Assembly (NCBI RefSeq): GCF_050947335.1
Contig: NW_027473317.1
Coordinates: forward strand, 2,976,001 to 3,040,000
Direction of reading: 5' to 3'
DNA length: 64,000 nt
Origin: Megachile rotundata
Taxonomy: Eukaryota; Arthropoda; Insecta; Hymenoptera; Megachilidae
The notes under the pieces are model-generated. The model worked only from the letters and a program-made list of their open reading frames with translations. It was not told the DNA's origin and did no database searches. A program made the position numbers and the translations under genes. Below are positions 1-14,490 of the stretch, one piece after another. The number at the start of each line of letters is the position of its first letter. The stretch's first letter is position 1.

Positions 1-440
1 ACGATTGTGATTGTACGATTGTGATTGTACGATTGTGATTGTACGATTGTGATTGTACGATTGTGATTGTATGATTGTGATTGTAAGCTTGTGATTGTCT
101 CATTGTGATTGTATGATTGTGATTGTATGATTGTGATTGTATGATTGTGATTGTATGATTGTGATTTTATGATTGTGATTGTATAATTGTGATTGTATGA
201 TTGTGATTGTATGATTGTGATTGTATGATTGTGATTGTGTTATTGTGATTCTATGATTGTGATTGTATGATTGTGATTGTATGATTGTGATTGTATGATT
301 ATGATCGTACGATTGTGATTGTAAGATGGTGATTGTATGATTGTGATTGTATGATTGTGATTGTATGATTGTGATTGTATGATTGTGATTGTATGATTGT
401 GATTGCATGATTGTGATTGTATGATTGTGATTGTGTGATT
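1..440. repeat. Family A tail (partial, cut by window start)
   Basis: This opens inside a run of five gattgtac units, then has a HindIII site at 85 followed by gattgtctc, then gattttatg, gtataattg, gtgttattg, gatcgtacg near 305 and taagatgg near 321. The same order closes the other complete A blocks, for example 6,832-7,230 and 10,024-10,430. The 85-to-323 portion matches the other copies apart from single-unit length differences. The upstream part of this A block lies outside the window. Confidence 0.85.
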
Positions 441-929
441 GTGATTGTATGATTGTGTTTGCATGATTGTGATTGTATGATTGTGATTGTGTGATTGTGA
501 TTGTATGATTGTGATTGTATGATTGTGATTGTATGATTGTTTCTGCATGATTGTGATTGTATGATTGCGATTGTATGATTACGATTGTGTGATTGTGATT
601 GTATGATTGTGATTGTATGATTGTGATTGTATGATAGTAATTGTATGATTGTGATTGTATGATTGTGATTGTATGATTGTGATTGTATGATTGTGATTGT
701 ATGATTGTGATCGTATGATTGTGATTCTTTGATTGCGATTGTATGATTGTGATAGTATGATTGTGATTGTATGATTGTGATTGTATGATGGTGATTCTTT
801 GATTGCGATTGTATGATTGTGATAGTATGATTGTGATTGTATGATTGTGATTGTATGATGGTGATTGTATGATTGTGATTGTATGATTGTGATTGTATGA
901 TTGTGATTGTATGATTGTGATTGTATGAT
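441..929. repeat. Family B-like segment
   Basis: Shows family B markers: gtgtttgcatg near 465, tttctgcatg at 540, gattacgattgtgtg, gatagtaattg, and gattctttgattgcg twice (near 724 and 794). There is no 13-bp unit here, unlike most B modules. It is repeated at about 7,257-7,745, offset 6,816 bp, so it was already part of an A-B composite before that composite was duplicated. Confidence 0.75.
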
Positions 930-1542
930 TGTGATTATATGATTGTGATTGTACGATTGTGATTGTATGACTGTGATTGTGACATTGCGATTGTATGATT
1001 GCGAATGTATGATTGTGATTGTATGACTGTGATTGTGTGATTGTGATAGTAAGATTGTGATTGTATGATTGTGATTGTATGATTGCGATTGTATGATAGT
1101 GATTGTGACATTGCGATTGTATGATTGCGATTGTATGATTGTGATTGTATGATTGTGACTGTATGATTGTGATTGTATGATTTTAATTGTATGATTGTGA
1201 TTGTATGATTGTGATTGTATGATTGCGACTGTATGATTGTGATTGTATGATTTTGATTGTATGATTGTGATTGCATGATTGTGATTATATGATTGTGATT
1301 GTATGATTGCGATTGCATGATTGTGATTGTATGATTATGATTGTATGATTGTGATTGTATGACTGTGATTGTGTGATTGTTTTTGTATGATTGTGATTGT
1401 ATGACTTTAGTTGTATGATTGTGATTGTATGATTTTGATTGTATGATTGTGATCGTATGATTGTGATTGTGTGATTGTCATTGTATGATTGCCATTGTAT
1501 GATTGTGATTGTATGATTGTGATTGTATGATTGTGATTGTAT
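930..1542. repeat. Family A upstream segment with gacattgcg units
   Basis: Marked by gattatatg, then gacattgcg at about 981 and again near 1,107, gcgaatg, gatagtaag, gattttaattg and gactttagttg. The same ordered set recurs at offsets 3,848 bp and 6,816 bp (about 4,778-5,390 and 7,746-8,358). I do not see it upstream of the A cores in the right half of the window, so it distinguishes the left A domain from the right one. Confidence 0.8.
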
Positions 1543-2544
1543 GATGGTGATTGTTTGACTGTGATTGTGTGATTGTGATTGCATGATTGTGATTGCATGA
1601 TTGTGATTGCATGATTGTGATTGTAGGATTGTGATTTTATGGCTGTGATTGTATGATAGTGATTGTATGATTGTGATTGTATGATTGTGATTGTATGATT
1701 GTGATTGTATGCTTGTGATTGCATGATTGTGATTGTATGATATTGTCTATATTATTGTGATAGTATGATTGTGATTGTATGATATTGTTTGTGTTATTGT
1801 GATTGCACGATTGTGATTGTATGATTGTGATTGTATGATTGTGATTGTATGATTGTGATTGTATGATTGTGATTGTATGATTGTGATTGTATGATTTTGT
1901 TTGTATGATTGTGATTGTATGATTGTGATTGTATGATTGTGGTTGTATGATTGTGATTGTATGATTGTGATTGTATGATTTTGTTTGTATGATTGTGATT
2001 GTATGATTGTGATTGTATGATTGTGATTGTATGATTGTGGTTGTATGATTGTGATTGTATGATTGTGATTGTATGATTGTGGTTGTATGCTTGTGATTGC
2101 ATGATTGTGATTGTATGATTGTGATTGTATGATTGTGATTGTATGATTGTGATTGTATGACTTTAATTGTGTGATTGTGATTGTATGATAGTGATTGTAT
2201 TATTTTGATTGTGTGATTCTGATTGTATGATTGTGATTGTATGATTGTGATTGTATGATGGTGATTGTATGATTGTAATTGTATGACTGTGATTGTGTGA
2301 TTGTTTTTGTATGATTGTGATTGTATGATAGTAATTGTATGATTGTGATCGTATGATTATGATTGTACGATTGTGATTGTATGATTGTAATTGTATGATT
2401 GTGATTGTATGATTGTGATTGTATGATTGTGGTTGTACGATAGTCATTGCGACATTACGATCTTATGATTGCGATTGTATGACTGTGATTGTATGATTGT
2501 GATTGTATGAATGTGATTGTATGATTGTGATTGTACGATTGTGA
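1543..2544. repeat. Family A core, copy 1 (truncated after L1)
   Basis: Begins with the entry unit gatggtgattgtttg, then three gcatg units, taggattg and tttatggctg, L2 (tattgtctatatta) at 1,741, two tttgtttg units, ctttaattgtg, and L1 (gacattacgatctta within 2,445-2,465). L2 to L1 is 704 bp. After L1 the usual A tail breaks off near 2,545, where gattgtacgattgtga runs into tcgtatg of family B instead of tagtatgatcg. The tail with its HindIII sites is therefore missing. Confidence 0.85.
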
Positions 2545-4480
2545 TCGTATGATTGTGATTGTAAGATTGTGATTGTGTGATTGTGATTGTATGATTCTGA
2601 TTGTATGATTGTGATTGTATGATTGTGATCGTATGATAGTGATTCTTTGATTGCGATTGTATGATTGTGATTGTATGATTGTGATTGTATGATTGTGATT
2701 GTATGATTGTGATTGTATGATTGTGATCGTATGATGGTGATTCTTTGATTGCAATTGTATGATTGTGATTGTATGATTGTGATTGTATGATTGTGATTGT
2801 ATGATTGGGATTGCATGATTGTGATTGTATGATTGTGATTGTATGATTGTGATTGCATGATTGTGATTGCATGATTGTGATTGTGTGATTGTGATTGTAT
2901 GATTGTGATTGTATGATTGTGATTGTATGATTGTGATCGTATGATTGTGATCGTATGATTGTGATTGTAAGATTGTGATTGTGTGATTGCGATTGTATGA
3001 TTGGGACTGTATGATTGTGATTGTATGATTGTGTTTGTATGATTGTGATCGTATGATTGTGATTCTTTGATTGCGATTGAATGATTGCGATTGTATGATT
3101 GCGATTGTATGATTGCGATTGTATGATTGCGATTGTATGATTGCGATTGTATGATTGCGATTGTATGATTGCGATTGTATGATTGCGATTGTATGATTGT
3201 GATTGTATGATTGTGATTGTATGATTGTGATTGTATGATTGTGATTGTATGATTGTGATTTATGATTGTGATTGTATGATTGTGATTGTATGATTGTGTT
3301 TGCATGATTGTGATTGTATGATTGTGATTGTGTGATTGTGATTGTATGATTGTGATTGTATGATTGTGATTGTATGATTGTTTCTGCATGATTGTGATTG
3401 TATGATTGCGATTGTATGATTATGATTGTGTGATTGTGATTGTATGATTGTGATTGTGTGATTGTGATTGTGAGATTGTGATTGTATGATTGTGATCGTA
3501 TGATTGTGATTGTATGATTGTGATTGTATGATTGTGATTGTATGATTGTGATTGTATGATTGTGATCGTATGATTGTGGTTGTATGATTGTGATTGTATG
3601 ATTGTGATTGTATGATTGTGATTGTATGATTGTGATTGTATGATAGTAATTGTATGATTGTGATTGTATGATTGTGATCGTATGATTGTGGTTGTATGAT
3701 TGTGATTGTATGATTGTGATTGTATGATTGTGATTGTATGATTGTGATTGTATGATTGTGATTGTATGATTGTGATTGTATGATTGTGATTGTATGATTG
3801 TGATTGTATGATTGTGATTTATGATTGTGATTGTATGATTGTGATTGTATGATTGTGTTTGCATGATTGTGATTGTATGATTGTGATTGTGTGATTGTGA
3901 TTGTATGATTGTGGTTGTATGATTGTGATTGTATGATTGTTTCTGCATGATTGTGATTGTATGATTGCGATTGTATGATTATGATTGTGTGATTGTGATT
4001 GTATGATTGTGATTGTGTGATTGTGATTGTGAGATTGTGATTGTATGATTGTGATCGTATGATTGTGATTGTATGATTGTGATTGTATGATTGTGATTGT
4101 ATGATTGTGATTGTATGATTGTGATCGTATGATTGTGGTTGTATGATTGTGATTGTATGATTGTGATTGTATGATTGTGATTGTATGATTGTGATTGTAT
4201 GATAGTAATTGTATGATTGTGATTGTATGATTGTGATTGTATGATTGTGATTGTATGATTGTGATCGTATGATTGTGATTCTTTGATTGCGATTGTATGA
4301 TTGTGATAGTATGATTGTGATTGTATGATTGTGATTGTATGATGGTGATTCTTTGATTGCGATTGTATGATTGTGATAGTATGATTGTGATTGCATGATT
4401 GTGATTGTATGATGGTGATTGTATGATTGTGATTGTATGATTGTGATTGTATGATTGTGATTGCATGATTGTGATTGTAT
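2545..4480. repeat. Family B block inserted in the left A domain
   Basis: Carries two 13-bp units (3,257-3,263 and 3,816-3,822), tttctgcatg about 124 bp after each, a nine-unit gattgcg run (3,071-3,196), gattgggactg near 2,997, and gattctttgattgcg several times. Two stretches, about 3,257-3,680 and 3,816-4,240, match at offset 559 bp (40 units minus one base), a local tandem duplication that includes the 13-bp unit. The block looks like a piece of the large B domain placed between A cores 1 and 2. Whether it was inserted or is the older state cannot be told. Confidence 0.8.
3071..3196. repeat. CpG-bearing gattgcg run, 9 units
   Basis: Nine consecutive units with gcg in place of gtg at 14-bp spacing, opened by gattctttgattgcgattgaatg. 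This opener is shared by the runs at 14,407, 15,512, 17,737, 18,829, 20,970, 23,684 and 50,156. Confidence 0.9.
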
Positions 4481-7230
4481 GATTGTGATTGTATGATTTT
4501 AATTGTATGATTGTGATTGTATGATTGTGATTACATGATTGCGACTGTATGATTGTGATTGTATGATTTTGATTGCAAGATTGTGATTGCATGACTGTGA
4601 TTATATGATTGTGGTTGTACGATTGTGATTGTATGATTGTGATTGTATGATTATGATTGTATGATTGTGATTGTATGATTGTCATTGTATGATTGTGATT
4701 GTATGATTTTAATTGTATGATTGTGATTGTATGATTGTGATTGTATGATTGTGATTGTATGATTGTGATTGTATGATTGTGATTATATGATTGTGATTGT
4801 ACGATTGTGATTGTATGACTGTGATTGTGACATTGCGATTGTATGATTGCGAATGTATGATTGTGATTGTATGACTGTGATTGTGTGATTGTGATAGTAA
4901 GATTGTGATTGTATGATTGTGATTGTATGATTGCGATTATATGATAGTGATTGTGACATTGCGATTGTATGATTGCGATTGTATGATTGTGATTGTATGA
5001 TTGTGACTGTATGATTGTGATTGTATGATTTTAATTGTATGATTGTGATTGTATGATTGTGATTGTATGATTGCGACTGTATGATTGTGATTGTATGATT
5101 TTGATTGTATGATTGTGATTGCATGATTGTGATTATATGATTGTGATTGTATGATTGCGATTGCATGATTGTGATTGTATGATTATGATTGTATGATTGT
5201 GATTGTATGACTGTGATTGTGTGATTGTTTTTGTATGATTGTGATTGTATGACTTTAGTTGTATGATTGTGATTGTATGATTTTGATTGTATGATTGTGA
5301 TCGTATGATTGTGATTGTGTGATTGTCATTGTATGATTGCCATTGTATGATTGTGATTGTATGATTGTGATTGTATGATTGTGATTGTATGATGGTGATT
5401 GTTTGACTGTGATTGTGTGATTGTGATTGCATGATTGTGATTGCATGATTGTGATTGCATGATTGTGATTGTAGGATTGTGATTTTATGGCTGTGATTGT
5501 ATGATAGTGATTGTATGATTGTGATTGTATGATTGTGATTGTATGATTGTGATTGTATGCTTGTGATTGCATGATTGTGATTGTATGATATTGTCTATAT
5601 TATTGTGATTGTATGATTGTGATTGTATGATATTGTTTGTGTTATTGTGATTGCACGATTGTGATTGTATGATTGTGATTGTATGATTGTGATTGTATGA
5701 TTGTGATTGTATGATTGTGATTGTATGATTGTGATTGTATGATTTTGTTTGTATGATTGTGATTGTATGATTGTGATTGTATGATTGTGGTTGTATGATT
5801 GTGATTGTATGATTGTGATTGTATGATTTTGTTTGTATGATTGTGATTGTATGATTGTGATTGTATGATTGTGATTGTATGATTGTGGTTGTATGATTGT
5901 GATTGTATGATTGTGATTGTATGATTGTGGTTGTATGCTTGTGATTGCATGATTGTGATTGTATGATTGTGATTGTATGATTGTGATTGTATGATTGTGA
6001 TTGTATGATTGTAATTGTATGATTGTGATTGTATGATTGTGATTGTATGATTGTGGTTGTACGATAGTCATTGCGACATTACGATCTTATGATTGCGATT
6101 GTATGACTGTGATTGTATGATTGTGATTGTATGATTGTGATTGTATGATTGTGATTGTATGATTGTGATTGTACGATTGTGATAGTATGATCGTGATTGT
6201 ATGATTGTAATTGTATGATTGTGATTGCATGATTGTGATTGTATGATTGCGATTTTATTATTGTGATTGCATGATTGCGTTTTTATTATTGTGATTGTAC
6301 GATTGTGATTGTACGATTGTGATTGTATGATTTTGATTGTATGATTGTGATTGTACGATTGTAATTGCATGATTGTGATTGTATGATTGTGATTGTAAGG
6401 TTGTGATTGTCTCATTGTGATTGTATGATTGTGATTGTATGATTGTGATTGTATGATTGTGATTGTATGATTGTGATTGTATGATTGTGATTGTATGATT
6501 GTGATTGTATGATTGTGATTGTATGATTGTGATTGTATGACTTTAATTGTATGATTGTGATTGTATGATTGTGATTGTATTATTTTGATTGTATGGTCGT
6601 GATTGTATGATGGTGATTGTATGATTGTGACTGTATGATTGTGATTGTATGATTGTGATTGTAAGATTGTGATTCTATGGCTGTGATTGTATGATTGTGA
6701 TTGTATGATAGTGATTGTATGATTTTGATTGTATGATTGTAATTGTATGATTGTGATTGTGTGATTATGATTGTATGATTGCGATTTTATTATTGTGATT
6801 GCATGATTGCGTTTGTATTATTGTGATTGTACGATTGTGATTGTACGATTGTGATTGTACGATTGTGATTGTACGATTGTGATTGTACGATTGTGATTGT
6901 ATGATTGTGATTGTAAGCTTGTGATTGTCTCATTGTGATTGTATGATTGTGATTGTATGATTGTGATTGTATGATTGTGATTTTATGATTGTGATTGTAT
7001 AATTGTGATTGTATGATTGTGATTGTATGATTGTGATTGTATGATTGTGATTGTGTTATTGTGATTCTATGATTGTGATTGTATGATTGTGATTGTATGA
7101 TTGTGATTGTATGATTATGATCGTACGATTGTGATTGTAAGATGGTGATTGTATGATTGTGATTGTATGATTGTGATTGTATGATTGTGATTGTATGATT
7201 GTGATTGTATGATTGTGATTGCATGATTGT
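4481..7230. repeat. Family A block, copy 2 (upstream segment, core and tail)
   Basis: Upstream gacattgcg segment from about 4,770, entry unit at 5,391, L2 at 5,589, L1 at 6,069. L2 to L1 is only 480 bp, 224 bp (16 units) less than copies 1 and 3, because the ctttaattgtg to gatagtaattg stretch before L1 is absent. The tail has taagg at about 6,397 where other copies carry HindIII taagctt, so that site is lost by one base; the next site at 6,915 is intact. The gattgtac run at 6,832-6,890 has five units. The first stretch, about 4,481-4,770, is transitional, with gattacatgattgcgactg and gattgcaag. Confidence 0.8.
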
Positions 7231-7737
7231 GATTGTATGATTGTGATTGTGTGATTGTGATTGTATGATTGTGTTTGCATGATTGTGATTGTATGATTGT
7301 GATTGTGTGATTGTGATTGTATGATTGTGATTGTATGATTGTGATTGTATGATTGTTTCTGCATGATTGTGATTGTATGATTGCGATTGTATGATTACGA
7401 TTGTGTGATTGTGATTGTATGATTGTGATTGTATGATTGTGATTGTATGATAGTAATTGTATGATTGTGATTGTATGATTGTGATTGTATGATTGTGATT
7501 GTATGATTGTGATTGTATGATTGTGATCGTATGATTGTGATTCTTTGATTGCGATTGTATGATTGTGATAGTATGATTGTGATTGTATGATTGTGATTGT
7601 ATGATGGTGATTCTTTGATTGCGATTGTATGATTGTGATAGTATGATTGTGATTGTATGATTGTGATTGTATGATGGTGATTGTATGATTGTGATTGTAT
7701 GATTGTGATTGTATGATTGTGATTGTATGATTGTGAT
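7231..7737. repeat. Family B-like segment, second copy
   Basis: Repeat of the B-like segment at 441-929, offset 6,816 bp, with gtgtttgcatg near 7,270, tttctgcatg at 7,356, gattacgattgtgtg, gatagtaattg and two gattctttgattgcg units. It is one 14-bp unit set shorter before gacattgcg only where the A upstream segment resumes. It contains no 13-bp unit, consistent with the duplication keeping exact register here. Confidence 0.75.
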
Positions 7738-10440
7738 TGTATGATTGTGATTATATGATTGTGATTGTACGATTGTGATTGTATGACTGTGATTGTGACA
7801 TTGCGATTGTATGATTGCGAATGTATGATTGTGATTGTATGACTGTGATTGTGTGATTGTGATAGTAAGATTGTGATTGTATGATTGTGATTGTATGATT
7901 GCGATTGTATGATAGTGATTGTGACATTGCGATTGTATGATTGCGATTGTATGATTGTGATTGTATGATTGTGACTGTATGATTGTGATTGTATGATTTT
8001 AATTGTATGATTGTGATTGTATGATTGTGATTGTATGATTGCGACTGTATGATTGTGATTGTATGATTTTGATTGTATGATTGTGATTGCATGATTGTGA
8101 TTATATGATTGTGATTGTATGATTGCGATTGCATGATTGTGATTGTATGATTATGATTGTATGATTGTGATTGTATGACTGTGATTGTGTGATTGTTTTT
8201 GTATGATTGTGATTGTATGACTTTAGTTGTATGATTGTGATTGTATGATTTTGATTGTATGATTGTGATCGTATGATTGTGATTGTGTGATTGTCATTGT
8301 ATGATTGCCATTGTATGATTGTGATTGTATGATTGTGATTGTATGATTGTGATTGTATGATGGTGATTGTTTGACTGTGATTGTGTGATTGTGATTGCAT
8401 GATTGTGATTGCATGATTGTGATTGCATGATTGTGATTGTAGGATTGTGATTTTATGGCTGTGATTGTATGATAGTGATTGTATGATTGTGATTGTATGA
8501 TTGTGATTGTATGATTGTGATTGTATGCTTGTGATTGCATGATTGTGATTGTATGATATTGTCTATATTATTGTGATAGTATGATTGTGATTGTATGATA
8601 TTGTTTGTGTTATTGTGATTGCACGATTGTGATTGTATGATTGTGATTGTATGATTGTGATTGTATGATTGTGATTGTATGATTGTGATTGTATGATTGT
8701 GATTGTATGATTTTGTTTGTATGATTGTGATTGTATGATTGTGATTGTATGATTGTGGTTGTATGATTGTGATTGTATGATTGTGATTGTATGATTTTGT
8801 TTGTATGATTGTGATTGTATGATTGTGATTGTATGATTGTGATTGTATGATTGTGGTTGTATGATTGTGATTGTATGATTGTGATTGTATGATTGTGGTT
8901 GTATGCTTGTGATTGCATGATTGTGATTGTATGATTGTGATTGTATGATTGTGATTGTATGATTGTGATTGTATGACTTTAATTGTGTGATTGTGATTGT
9001 ATGATAGTGATTGTATTATTTTGATTGTGTGATTCTGATTGTATGATTGTGATTGTATGATTGTGATTGTATGATGGTGATTGTATGATTGTAATTGTAT
9101 GACTGTGATTGTGTGATTGTTTTTGTATGATTGTGATTGTATGATAGTAATTGTATGATTGTGATCGTATGATTATGATTGTACGATTGTGATTGTATGA
9201 TTGTAATTGTATGATTGTGATTGTATGATTGTGATTGTATGATTGTGGTTGTACGATAGTCATTGCGACATTACGATCTTATGATTGCGATTGTATGACT
9301 GTGATTGTATGATTGTGATTGTATGAATGTGATTGTATGATTGTGATTGTATGATTGTGATTGTACGATTGTGATAGTATGATCGTGATTGTATGATTGT
9401 AATTGTATGATTGTGATTGCATGATTGTGATTGTATGATTGCGATTTTATTATTGTGATTGCATGATTGCGTTTTTATTATTGTGATTGTACGATTGTGA
9501 TTGTACGATTGTGATTGTATGATTTTGATTGTATGATTGTGATTGTACGATTGTAATTGCATGATTGTGATTGTATGATTGTGATTGTAAGCTTGTGATT
9601 GTCTCATTGTGATTGTATGATTGTGATTGTATGATTGTGATTGTATGATTGTGATTGTATGATTGTGATTGTATGATTGTGATTGTATGATTGTGATTGT
9701 ATGATTGTGATTGTATGATTGTGATTGTATGACTTTAATTGTATGATTGTGATTGTATGATTGTGATTGTATTATTTTGATTGTATGGTCGTGATTGTAT
9801 GATGGTGATTGTATGATTGTGACTGTATGATTGTGATTGTATGATTGTGATTGTAAGATTGTGATTCTATGGCTGTGATTGTATGATTGTGATTGTATGA
9901 TAGTGATTGTATGATTTTGATTGTATGATTGTAATTGTATGATTGTGATTGTGTGATTATGATTGTATGATTGCGATTTTATTATTGTGATTGCATGATT
10001 GCGTTTGTATTATTGTGATTGTACGATTGTGATTGTACGATTGTGATTGTACGATTGTGATTGTACGATTGTGATTGTACGATTGTGATTGTATGATTGT
10101 GATTGTAAGCTTGTGATTGTCTCATTGTGATTGTATGATTGTGATTGTATGATTGTGATTGTATGATTGTGATTGTATGATTGTGATTTTATGATTGTGA
10201 TTGTATAATTGTGATTGTATGATTGTGATTGTATGATTGTGATTGTATGATTGTGATTGTGTTATTGTGATTCTATGATTGTGATTGTATGATTGTGATT
10301 GTATGATTGTGATTGTATGATTATGATCGTACGATTGTGATTGTAAGATGGTGATTGTATGATTGTGATTGTATGATTGTGATTGTATGATTGTGATTGT
10401 ATGATTGTGATTGTATGATTGTGATTGCATGATTGTGATT
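7738..10440. repeat. Family A block, copy 3
   Basis: Upstream gacattgcg segment, entry unit at 8,359, L2 at 8,557, L1 at 9,261 (704 bp apart as in copy 1). The tail has HindIII sites at 9,589 and 10,107, 518 bp apart, and a five-unit gattgtac run at 10,024-10,080. The left part matches copy 1 at offset 6,816, while the part from L1 onward matches copy 2 at offset 3,192 (228 units), so copy 3 combines features of both. The final gatcgtacg and taagatgg units lead into the large B domain near 10,440. Confidence 0.85.
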
Positions 10441-13400
10441 GTATGATTGTGATTGTGTGATTGTGATTGTATGATTGTGATTGTATGATTGTGATTGTAT
10501 GATTGTGATCGTATGATTGTGATCGTAAGATTGTGATTGTATGATTGTGATATTATGATTGTGATTGTATGATTGTGATTGCATGATTGTGATTGTATGA
10601 TTGTGATTGTGAGATTGTGATTGTATGATTGTGATTGTATGATTGTGATTGTATGATTGTGATTGTATGATTGTGATTGTATGATTGTGATTGTATGATT
10701 GTGATTGTATGATTGTGATTGTGAGATTGTGATTGTGTGATTGTGATTGTGTGATTGTTATTGTATGATTGTGATTGTATGATTGTGATTGTATGATTGT
10801 GATTGTGAGATTGTGATTGTATGATTGTGATTGTATGATTGTGATTGTATGATTGTGATTGAATGATTGTGATCGTATGATTGTGATCGTAAGATTGTGA
10901 TTGTATGATTGTGATTGTATGATTGTGATTGTATGATTGTGATTGCATGATTGTGATTGTATGATTGTGATTGTATGATTGTGATCGTATGATTGTGATC
11001 GTACGATTGTGATCGTATAATTGTGATTGTATGATTGTGATTGTATGATTGTGATTGTATGATTGTGATTGTATGATTGTGATTGGATGATTGTGATTGT
11101 ATGATTGTGATTGTATGATCGGGATTGTATGATCGTGATTGAGAGATTGTGATTGTATGATTGTGATTGTATGATTGTGATTGTATGATTGTGATTGTAT
11201 GATTGTGATTGCATGATTGTGATTGTATGATTGTGATTGTATGATTGTGATTTATGATTGTGATTGTATGATTGTGATTGTATGATTGTGTTTGCATGAT
11301 TGTGATTGCATGATTGTGATTGTGTGATTGTGATTGTATGATTGTGATTGTATGATTGTGATTGTATGATTGTTTCTGCATGATTGTGATTGTATGATTG
11401 CGATTGTATGATTACGATTGTGTGATTGTGATTGTATGATTGTGATTGTATGATTGTGATTGTATGATAGTAATTGTATGATTGTGATTGTATGATTGTG
11501 ATTGTATGATTGTGATTGTATGATTGTGATTGTATGATTGTGATTGTATGATTGTTTCTGCATGATTGTGATTGTATGATTGCGATTGTATGATTATGAT
11601 TGTGTGATTGTGATTGTATGATTGTGATTGTGTGATTGTGATTGTGAGATTGTGATTGTATGATTGTGATCGTATGATTGTGATTGTATGATTGTGATTG
11701 TATGATTGTGATTGTATGATTGTGATTGTATGATTGTGATCGTATGATTGTGGTTGTATGATTGTGATTGTATGATTGTGATTGTATGATTGTGATTGTA
11801 TGATTGTGATTGTATGATAGTAATTGTATGATTGTGATTGTATGATTGTGATTGTATGATTGTGATTGTATGATTGTGATCGTATGATTGTGATTCTTTG
11901 ATTGCGATTGTATGATTGTGATAGTATGATTGTGATTGTATGATTGTGATTGTATGATGGTGATTCTTTGATTGCGATTGTATGATTGTGATAGTATGAT
12001 TGTGATTGTATGATTGTGATCGTATGATTGCGATTGTATGATTCTGATTGTATGATTGTGATTGTATGATTGTGATTGTATGATCGTGATTGTATGATCG
12101 TGATTGTATGATCGTGATTGTGAGATTGTGATTGTATGATTGTGGTTGTATGGTTGTGATTGTATGATTGTGATTGTATGATTGTGATTGTATGACTGTG
12201 TTTGCATGATTGTGATTGTATGACGGTGATTGCGTGATTGTGATTGTATGATTGTGATTGTATGATTGTGATTGTATGATTGCGATCGTACGATTGTGAT
12301 CGTATAATTGTGATTGTATGATTGTGATTGTATGATTGTGATTGTATGATTGTGATTGTATGATTGTGATTGTATGATTGTGATTGTATGATCGGGATTG
12401 TATGATCGTGATTGTGAGATTGTGATTGTATGATTGTGATTGTATGATTGTGATTGCATGATTGTGATTGTATGATTGTGATTGTATGATTGTGATTTAT
12501 GATTGTGATTGTATGATTGTGATTGTATGATTGTGTTTGCATGATTGTGATTGTATGATTGTGATTGTGTGATTGTGATTGTATGATTGTGATTGTATGA
12601 TTGTGATTGTATGATTGTTTCTGCATGATTGTGATTGTATGATTGCGATTGTATGATTATGATTGTGTGATTGTGATTGTATGATTGTGATTGTGTGATT
12701 GTGATTGTGAGATTGTGATTGTATGATTGTGATCGTATGATTGTGATTGTATGATTGTGATTGTATGATTGTGATTGTATGATTGTGATTGTATGATTGT
12801 GATCGTATGATTGTGGTTGTATGATTGTGATTGTATGATTGTGATTGTATGATTGTGATTGTATGATTGTGATTGTATGATAGTAATTGTATGATTGTGA
12901 TTGTATGATTGTGATTGTATGATTGTGATTGTATGATTGTGATCGTATGATTGTGATTCTTTGATTGCGATTGTATGATTGTGATAGTATGATTGTGATT
13001 GTATGATTGTGATTGTATGATGGTGATTCTTTGATTGCGATTGTATGATTGTGATAGTATGATTGTGATTGTATGATTGTGATTGTATGATGGTGATTGT
13101 ATGATTGTGATTGTATGATTGTGATTGTATGATTGTGATTGCATGATTGTGATTGTATGATTGTGATTGTGTGATTGTGATTGTGTGATTGTGATTGTAT
13201 GATTGTGATTGTATGATTGTGATCGTATGATTGTGATTGTATGATTGTGATTGCATGATTGTGATTGTATGATTGTGATTGTGTGATTGTGATGGTGTGA
13301 TTGTGATTGTATGATTGTGATTGTATGATTGTGATCGTATGATTGTGATCGTATGATTGTGATCGTATGATTGTGATCGTATGATTGTGATCGTATAATT

Positions 13401-14406
13401 GTGATTGTATGATTCTGATCGTATGATTGTGATTGTAAGATTGTGATTGTGTGATTGCGATTCTATGATTGTGACTGTATGATTGTGATTGTATGATTGT
13501 CATTGTATGATTGTGACTGTATGATTGTGATTGTATGGTTGTGATTGTATGGTTGTGATTGTATGATTGTGATTGTATGATTGCGATTGTATGATTGCGA
13601 TTGTATGATTGTGATCGTATGATTGTGATAGTATGATTGTGATTGTATGATTGTGATTGTATGATGGTGATTCTTTGATTGCGATTGTATGATTGTGATA
13701 GTATGATTGTGATTGTATGATTGTGATTGTATGATGGTGATTGTATGATTGTGATTGTATGATTGTGATTGTATGATTGTGATTGCATGATTGTGATTGT
13801 ATGATTGTGATTGTGTGATTGTGATTGTGTGATTGTGATTGTATGATTGTGATTGTATGATTGTGATCGTATGATTGTGATTGTAAGATTGTGATTGTGT
13901 GATTGTGATTGTATGATTCTGATTGTATGATTGCGATTGTATGATTGTGATTGTATGATTGTGATCGTATGATAGTGATTCTTTGATTGCGATTGTATGA
14001 TTGTGATTGTATGATTGTGATTGTATGATTGTGATTGTATGATTGTGATTGTATGATTGTGATTGTATGATTGTGATCGTATGATGGTGATTCTTTGATT
14101 GCAATTGTATGATTGTGATTGTATGATTGTGATTGTATGATTGGGATTGCATGATTGTGATTGTATGATTGTGATTGTATGATTGTGATTGCATGATTGT
14201 GATTGCATGATTGTGATTGTGTGATTGTGATTGTATGATTGTGATTGTATGATTGTGATTGTATGATTGTGATCGTATGATTGTGATCGTATGATTGTGA
14301 TTGTAAGATTGTGATTGTGTGATTGCGATTGTATGATTGGGACTGTATGATTGTGATTGTATGATTGTGTTTGTATGATTGTGATCGTATGATTGTGATT
14401 CTTTGA

Positions 14407-14490
14407 TTGCGATTGAATGATTGCGATTGTATGATTGCGATTGTATGATTGCGATTGTATGATTGCGATTGTATGATTGCGATTGTATGA
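14407..14490. repeat. CpG-bearing gattgcg run, 6 units
   Basis: Six gcg units after the gattgaatg opener in subfamily B1, followed by near-consensus units up to the 13-bp unit at 14,649. Confidence 0.9.
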
